A DNA stretch of 64,000 nucleotides from assembly GCA_013287135.1 (NCBI GenBank), contig JABDEK010000001.1, positions 1-64,000 on the forward strand. Direction: 5' to 3'. This stretch comes from Acidobacteriota bacterium (GTDB lineage: Bacteria > Acidobacteriota > Terriglobia > Acidiferrales > UBA7541). The notes below the pieces were generated by a model. That model was not told the origin of the DNA, did not search any database, and saw only the letters and a list, made by a program, of their open reading frames with translations. Of the stretch, positions 60,691-64,000 are shown piece after piece. Position 1 is the stretch's first letter. Every line of letters begins with the position of its first letter. The position numbers and the translations under genes were made by a program.

Positions 60691-61920
60691 TTAGTGTTCT
60701 GCGCTTACCTGCCAGGTCATTTTGCTGACGTCCACGCCCTCTTTCGCCATTTCATATAAAGGTGAAAGTTCGCGCAAGCGTTGCACGGTTTCCACGACGC
60801 GATCGGCGACATAGTCAACTTCCTCGGGGGTATTAAATCGGCCGATGCCGAAGCGGATGGAGGTGTGAGCGAGATCTTCTCCAACGCCGAGCGCCTTCAG
60901 CACATAGCTTGGTTCGAGCGTGGCGGAGGTGCAAGCCGAGCCGCTGGAAACAGCGATGTCGTTGATGCCCATCAAAAGCGACTCGCCTTCGACGAAAGCG
61001 AAACTGATGTTGATGTTATGCGGCAAGCGATGTTCCATCGAGCCGTTGATAAATGTTTCGTCCAGGCGCGACATAATGCTCTCGGTGAGGCGGTCGCGAA
61101 GCTTGCGGAGCTTCTCGCTTTCCGCCGCCATTTCGTTCTGGCAAATTTCGCAGGCTTTCCCGAGACCGATTATACCGGTAACGTTGAGCGTGCCCGAGCG
61201 CATGCCGCGCTCGTGTCCGCCGCCGTCGATTTGAGCGGAGAGCTGCACGCGCGGATTCTTGCGGCGAACGTACAGCGCGCCTACACCCTTGGGTCCGTAA
61301 ATCTTGTGGCCGGAAATCGACATCAGGTCGATGCCATCTTTTTGGACGTCCACGGGAATTTTTCCTACGGCCTGCACCGCATCCACATGGAAAAAGACGC
61401 CCTTTTCTTTTGCGATCTTGCCAATCTCGGCGATGGGCTGGACCACGCCGATTTCGTTGTTGGCGTACATGATGGAGATAAGGATCGTCTTAGGCGTGAT
61501 AGCTTTGCACAATTCATCCAGATTGATGCGGCCATCTTTCTGCACGGGAAGATAGGTGACTTCGTAGCCGTACTTTTCCAGGCGCTTGCAAGTGTCCAGC
61601 GTGGCCTTGTGCTCGGTGACCTGCGTGATAATGTGATTGCCCTTTTCGCGGTACATCTCCGCGGCACCTTTGATTGCCAGGTTGGTGGATTCCGTGGCGC
61701 CGCTGGTGAAAATAATTTCCTTGGGCGTGGCGTTGATCAGCTTGGCGATCTGGCCGCGGGCGTTTTCCACGGCTTCTTCCGCTACCCAGCCGAATTCATG
61801 GTTGCGGCTGGCCGCGTTTCCGAACTTCTCGGTAAAATAGGGCTGCATTGCTTCGACAACGCGCGGGTCCACCGGAGTGGTCGCGTGATTGTCCATATAA
61901 ATCGGAAGCTTAATTGCCAT
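60691..61920 (-). CDS. iscS: Cysteine desulfurase IscS
   Basis: 409 residues. The PLP lysine is in '[21 protein letters not shown]'. The sulfur-carrying cysteine loop is '[21 protein letters not shown]', the long flexible group I type. '[17 protein letters not shown]' is the normal start. It takes sulfur from cysteine and passes it to IscU and probably to tRNA thiolation and Moco sulfuration. Starts 9 bases after iscR. Confidence 0.97.
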   Translation of the reverse strand: MAIKLPIYMDNHATTPVDPRVVEAMQPYFTEKFGNAASRNHEFGWVAEEAVENARGQIAKLINATPKEIIFTSGATESTNLAIKGAAEMYREKGNHIITQVTEHKATLDTCKRLEKYGYEVTYLPVQKDGRINLDELCKAITPKTILISIMYANNEIGVVQPIAEIGKIAKEKGVFFHVDAVQAVGKIPVDVQKDGIDLMSISGHKIYGPKGVGALYVRRKNPRVQLSAQIDGGGHERGMRSGTLNVTGIIGLGKACEICQNEMAAESEKLRKLRDRLTESIMSRLDETFINGSMEHRLPHNINISFAFVEGESLLMGINDIAVSSGSACTSATLEPSYVLKALGVGEDLAHTSIRFGIGRFNTPEEVDYVADRVVETVQRLRELSPLYEMAKEGVDVSKMTWQVSAEH

Positions 61921-61929
61921 TCTATTCTC

Positions 61930-62367
61930 CTAAACTCTTAACTCAACGACCTCGGACATGCTAGCTTCGTCGGTCATCTGTGAAATTGTTACTTTCCCAA
62001 GAACTTCCAGAATACTGTCGTTCACTCGCCGCAGCGGCTCGCGAATCGAACACCTAGTGGTCACGCCGCACGCGCCCCGCGATGTGATGCAGGAGGTAAT
62101 AAACAACGGGCCGTCAATCGCGCGAATCACATCGAGTGCTGAAATCATGGAAGCGTCGCGGGCCAGCGTATAACCCCCGCTTGAACCATGCCGCGCGTCG
62201 ACCAGTCCGGCCTTTGCCAACTTTTGAAGCACCTTGGCCATTAGCGGCGTGGACATCTTATAAACCTCTGCAATATCTGATGCGCTGCAAGAGCCGTGGC
62301 CGTTGTGAATCGCCAAATGCTTCAGGGCAATCAGGCCGTAGTCCGCCTTTTTTGATAGCTTCATCAT
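61930..62367 (-). CDS. iscR: Rrf2 family regulator IscR
   Basis: 145 residues. The winged helix is at about 1-70 ('MKLSKKADYGLIALKHLAIH', 'LAKAGLVDARHGSSGGYTLAR'). Three cysteines C93, C100 and C106 in 'TSCITSRGACGVTTRC' match the [2Fe-2S] site of IscR (92/98/104 in E. coli). It likely represses this operon when clusters are plentiful. Two sequences like its type 1 box flank the promoter upstream. Confidence 0.94.
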   Translation of the reverse strand: MMKLSKKADYGLIALKHLAIHNGHGSCSASDIAEVYKMSTPLMAKVLQKLAKAGLVDARHGSSGGYTLARDASMISALDVIRAIDGPLFITSCITSRGACGVTTRCSIREPLRRVNDSILEVLGKVTISQMTDEASMSEVVELRV

Positions 62368-62382
62368 TTAGATTTCAAATAC

Positions 62383-62395
62383 GACTAAATAAGTC
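62383..62395. promoter_or_regulatory. IscR type 1-like operator (proximal)
   Basis: GACTAAATAAGTC matches 12 of 13 positions of the published E. coli core GACTRWWWYAGTC. It covers the predicted transcription start of the isc operon, a position that would block transcription. Confidence 0.6.
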
Positions 62396-62403
62396 GCACT
62401 TGA

Positions 62404-62433
62404 ATTGTAAGGCCGGCCCGCACAACTTGTCAA
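62404..62433 (-). promoter_or_regulatory. Promoter of the isc operon
   Basis: On the minus strand TTGACA (62433-62428), an 18-base spacer and TACAAT (62409-62404): a perfect -35 and a five-of-six -10. Start near 62397, 30 bases before the iscR ATG. Confidence 0.7.
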
Positions 62434-62479
62434 GCTAGGCTGCGGCTGCAAACCTTGATTCCACAATAGCTTAATACAC

Positions 62480-62492
62480 GACCATTTTAGTC
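62480..62492. promoter_or_regulatory. IscR type 1-like operator (distal)
   Basis: GACCATTTTAGTC matches 12 of 13 core positions and lies in a longer inverted repeat ACACGAC-N7-GTCGTGT (62476-62496). It is about 90 bases upstream of the isc start. Confidence 0.55.
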
Positions 62493-62621
62493 GTGTTGGT
62501 CAAACTGGATTCAGGGAATGGGTGGAAAGCGGGGCTGAACGGGCGGAATCGCTCGGGGAACGGTTTTTGAGCAACTGCGGACAGGAGGGCGACTCGGATT
62601 CTCTGGGAGCCAATTACAGCC

Positions 62622-62627
62622 TATAAT
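62622..62627 (+). promoter_or_regulatory. -10 element for coaD
   Basis: Perfect TATAAT; a poor -35 (TTCTCT, 62599-62604) at 17 bases. Transcription would start near 62634. Confidence 0.45.
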
Positions 62628-62660
62628 TTTTGAATGCAATGCTTTAGAATTACGCGCCAA

Positions 62661-63158
62661 ATGGCTTCTGAGGGCAACAAACCAGTGATCGCCATCTATC
62701 CGGGCTCGTTCGATCCAGTGACGAACGGGCACCTGGATCTGATCGCTCGCGGGGCCATGATTTTCGACAAGCTCATCGTGGCAGTTGCCCACAACCTGGA
62801 GAAGGACCCCCTTTTCGCAGTGAAAGAACGTGTGGAGCTGCTGGAGACGGTGACCTTCGACTGGAAAAATGTTGAGGTAGATGTATTCGACGGCTTGCTC
62901 ATGGATTATGCCCGCTCGAAGAATGCGCGAGTGGTGGTTCGCGGTATCCGGGCCGTCTCCGATTACGAATATGAATTGCAAATGGCCATGATGAATCGCC
63001 ACATCGAGCCATCGGTTGAAACTGTGTTTATGCTGCCGGCGCAGCAGTACAGCTACTTGAGTTCGCGATTAGTAAAGGAACTCGCTAGATTGGGCGGGAC
63101 AATTAAGGATTTGGTGCCGCCGATTGTGGAAGAACGGCTGCGCGCGAAAGTGAGCTAA
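62661..63158 (+). CDS. coaD: Phosphopantetheine adenylyltransferase
   Basis: 165 residues. 'AIYPGSFDPVTNGHLDLIARG' is the nucleotidyltransferase start with the (H/T)xGH motif NGH. 'VVVRGIRAVSDYEYELQMAMMNR' and 'MLPAQQYSYLSSRLVKELARLGG' with ISSRLVKE-type binding are complete. It makes dephospho-CoA from phosphopantetheine and ATP. ATG 62661 is favoured by family length; ATG 62634 adds 9 residues and would lie at the transcript start. Neither has a clear ribosome site. Confidence 0.95.
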   Translation: MASEGNKPVIAIYPGSFDPVTNGHLDLIARGAMIFDKLIVAVAHNLEKDPLFAVKERVELLETVTFDWKNVEVDVFDGLLMDYARSKNARVVVRGIRAVSDYEYELQMAMMNRHIEPSVETVFMLPAQQYSYLSSRLVKELARLGGTIKDLVPPIVEERLRAKVS

Positions 63159-63167
63159 GGACGAACA

Positions 63168-64000
63168 ATGGAACTTGCGACGGGGAGAAAAATGGAAGAA
63201 ACCATCCGACTTGCGGACCGCGTTAATCGCATCAGCGTCTCGCAAACGATGGTGGTGCTGCAGGAAGCGGAGAAACTGAAGGCGCAGGGAGTAGATGTGG
63301 CAGACTTCGGTCCTGGGGAGCCGGATTTCCCCACCCCGGAGCACATCAAGCGCGCTGCAATCAAGGCTCTAGACGACAATCGCACGAAATATACTCCGGT
63401 GGCGGGTATCGCGCTGTTGCGGCAGGCCATCTGCGATTGGCACGGCGCGCAATTGGGATCGTCGTATCAGCCGGCGGAGTGCGTGGTGAATACCGGCGGC
63501 AAGCACGCGATTTTCAATGCGGTTTGCTCGCTGATTAATTCAGGAGACGAAGTAATCATCGGTGCGCCTTACTGGGTTAGCTATCCCGACATCATTCAGT
63601 ATGCGGGCGGCAAACCGGTGGTAGTTCCAACGCGGGCTGAGGAGGAATTCATTTTACGCGCTGCCGAAGTGGAAAAGGCAATTACCGCGCGAACGCGCAT
63701 GGTGATCGTGAATTCTCCGAGCAATCCCACGGGCGCGGTGATCCCGCCGGATGAATTCGCAAAGATTTTGGACGTTTGTAAGCGGCGGCATGTCTGGCTG
63801 CTGTCCGACGAGTGCTATTCGCATTTCACCTACGGCGAAGCGAAGCCGTTTTCCATCGCGAGCGTAGCGGGCGCAAAAGAAAATACGATTATCGCGGGAT
63901 CCTTTTCGAAAACTTTTGCAATGACTGGCTGGCGCATGGGCTATGTGCTGGCGCCCAAGCCGCTGGTGGATGCTGTGGCGAAGCTGCAGAGCCAGTCCAC
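63168..64000 (+). CDS. Aspartate/aromatic aminotransferase, class I (3' truncated)
   Basis: The frame stays open to the window end, giving 277 residues of an expected 390-400. Family landmarks: 'FGPGEPDFPTPEHIKRAA', 'TKYTPVAGIALLRQA', 'NTGGKHAIFNAV', 'APYWVSYPDI', 'NSPSNPTGAV' (PLP Asn), 'LLSDECYSHFTYG' (Asp, Tyr) and 'SFSKTFAMTGWRMGY' with the Schiff-base lysine. This is the I-gamma subgroup of aspartate aminotransferases. Start is ATG 63168 or 63192; AAGGA before the first and GGGGAG before the second are both usable. It lies 9 bases after coaD. Confidence 0.93.
   Translation, partial: MELATGRKMEETIRLADRVNRISVSQTMVVLQEAEKLKAQGVDVADFGPGEPDFPTPEHIKRAAIKALDDNRTKYTPVAGIALLRQAICDWHGAQLGSSYQPAECVVNTGGKHAIFNAVCSLINSGDEVIIGAPYWVSYPDIIQYAGGKPVVVPTRAEEEFILRAAEVEKAITARTRMVIVNSPSNPTGAVIPPDEFAKILDVCKRRHVWLLSDECYSHFTYGEAKPFSIASVAGAKENTIIAGSFSKTFAMTGWRMGYVLAPKPLVDAVAKLQSQS

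Noticed and set aside
60781-61941. 386-residue plus-strand frame
   Set aside because: Shadow of iscS on the opposite strand; no ribosome site or family features. The same applies to 16647-17666 (coaBC/gmk) and 56929-57807 (hscA).
1-64000. CRISPR array, rRNA, insertion sequences or prophage
   Set aside because: No regularly spaced repeats, no rRNA sequence, and no transposase, integrase or phage structural genes were recognised.

Overview
The window looks like chromosome from an acidobacterium (class Terriglobia/'Acidobacteriia', Koribacter-like). GC is moderately high (judged by eye). The strongest lineage marker is the 887-residue orphan duplicated permease of the ADOP type with its PadR regulator. 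A huge fused LptC/LptA protein, an Ig-like cell-surface lipoprotein and a degraded matrixin/CarboxypepD-type remnant fit the same picture. LPS export genes, RpoN and type IV minor pilins indicate a diderm.

Layout. 1-1004: end of a DoxX gene and a nitroreductase. 1001-7580 (minus): an Ig-like lipoprotein and a four-gene export system (adaptor, ATPase, two permeases). 7793-14955: dcd, an HU-family gene with a striking repeated leader, a site-2-type protease, an APC permease, priA and an EamA transporter. 15027-27718 (minus): a long co-directional cluster, GAF-GGDEF, lptC/A, lptB, rpoN, rapZ, msbA, yicC, gmk, rpoZ, coaBC and a family-4 UDG. 27864-29274: a membrane HTH (RodZ-like) protein and a coupled unknown. 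29297-34702 (minus): nucleoside salvage and import (deoA, nupC, PNP, cdd, secreted amidohydrolase). 34885-39965: mixed housekeeping, including suhB, a VWFA protein, a MoaD-MoaE fusion and a TIGR01777 epimerase. 39968-40584: a pseudogene broken by an exact 14-bp tandem duplication. 40638-45973 (minus): minor pilin cassette fimT-pilV-pilW-pilX. 46230-48646: BI-1 protein, a small basic protein, a sparse intergenic stretch with a perfect GntR-type palindrome, and a secreted protein. 48853-52784 (minus): padR, membrane protein, ADOP permease. 52964-53062: a 32-residue zinc-finger mini-gene. 53353-53427: tRNA-Glu. 53519-55437: a small accessory patch with a damaged ComF-like phosphoribosyltransferase, a SLOG-like protein and an orphan. 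55389-55922: DinB protein. 56071-62367 (minus): a complete ISC operon (iscR, iscS, unknown, iscU, iscA, hscB, hscA, fdx, iscX). 62661-64000: coaD and a truncated aspartate aminotransferase.

Working together: the ISC operon carries its own apparent IscR boxes around a near-consensus promoter; the rpoN cluster couples envelope lipid and LPS export with nucleotide metabolism; the nucleoside operon combines an importer with phosphorylases and deaminases. The most novel-looking items are the unknown 99-residue gene locked between iscS and iscU, the zinc-finger mini-gene, the PRTase-SLOG pair beside tRNA-Glu, the triplicated palindromes ahead of the HU gene, and the duplication-broken pseudogene.
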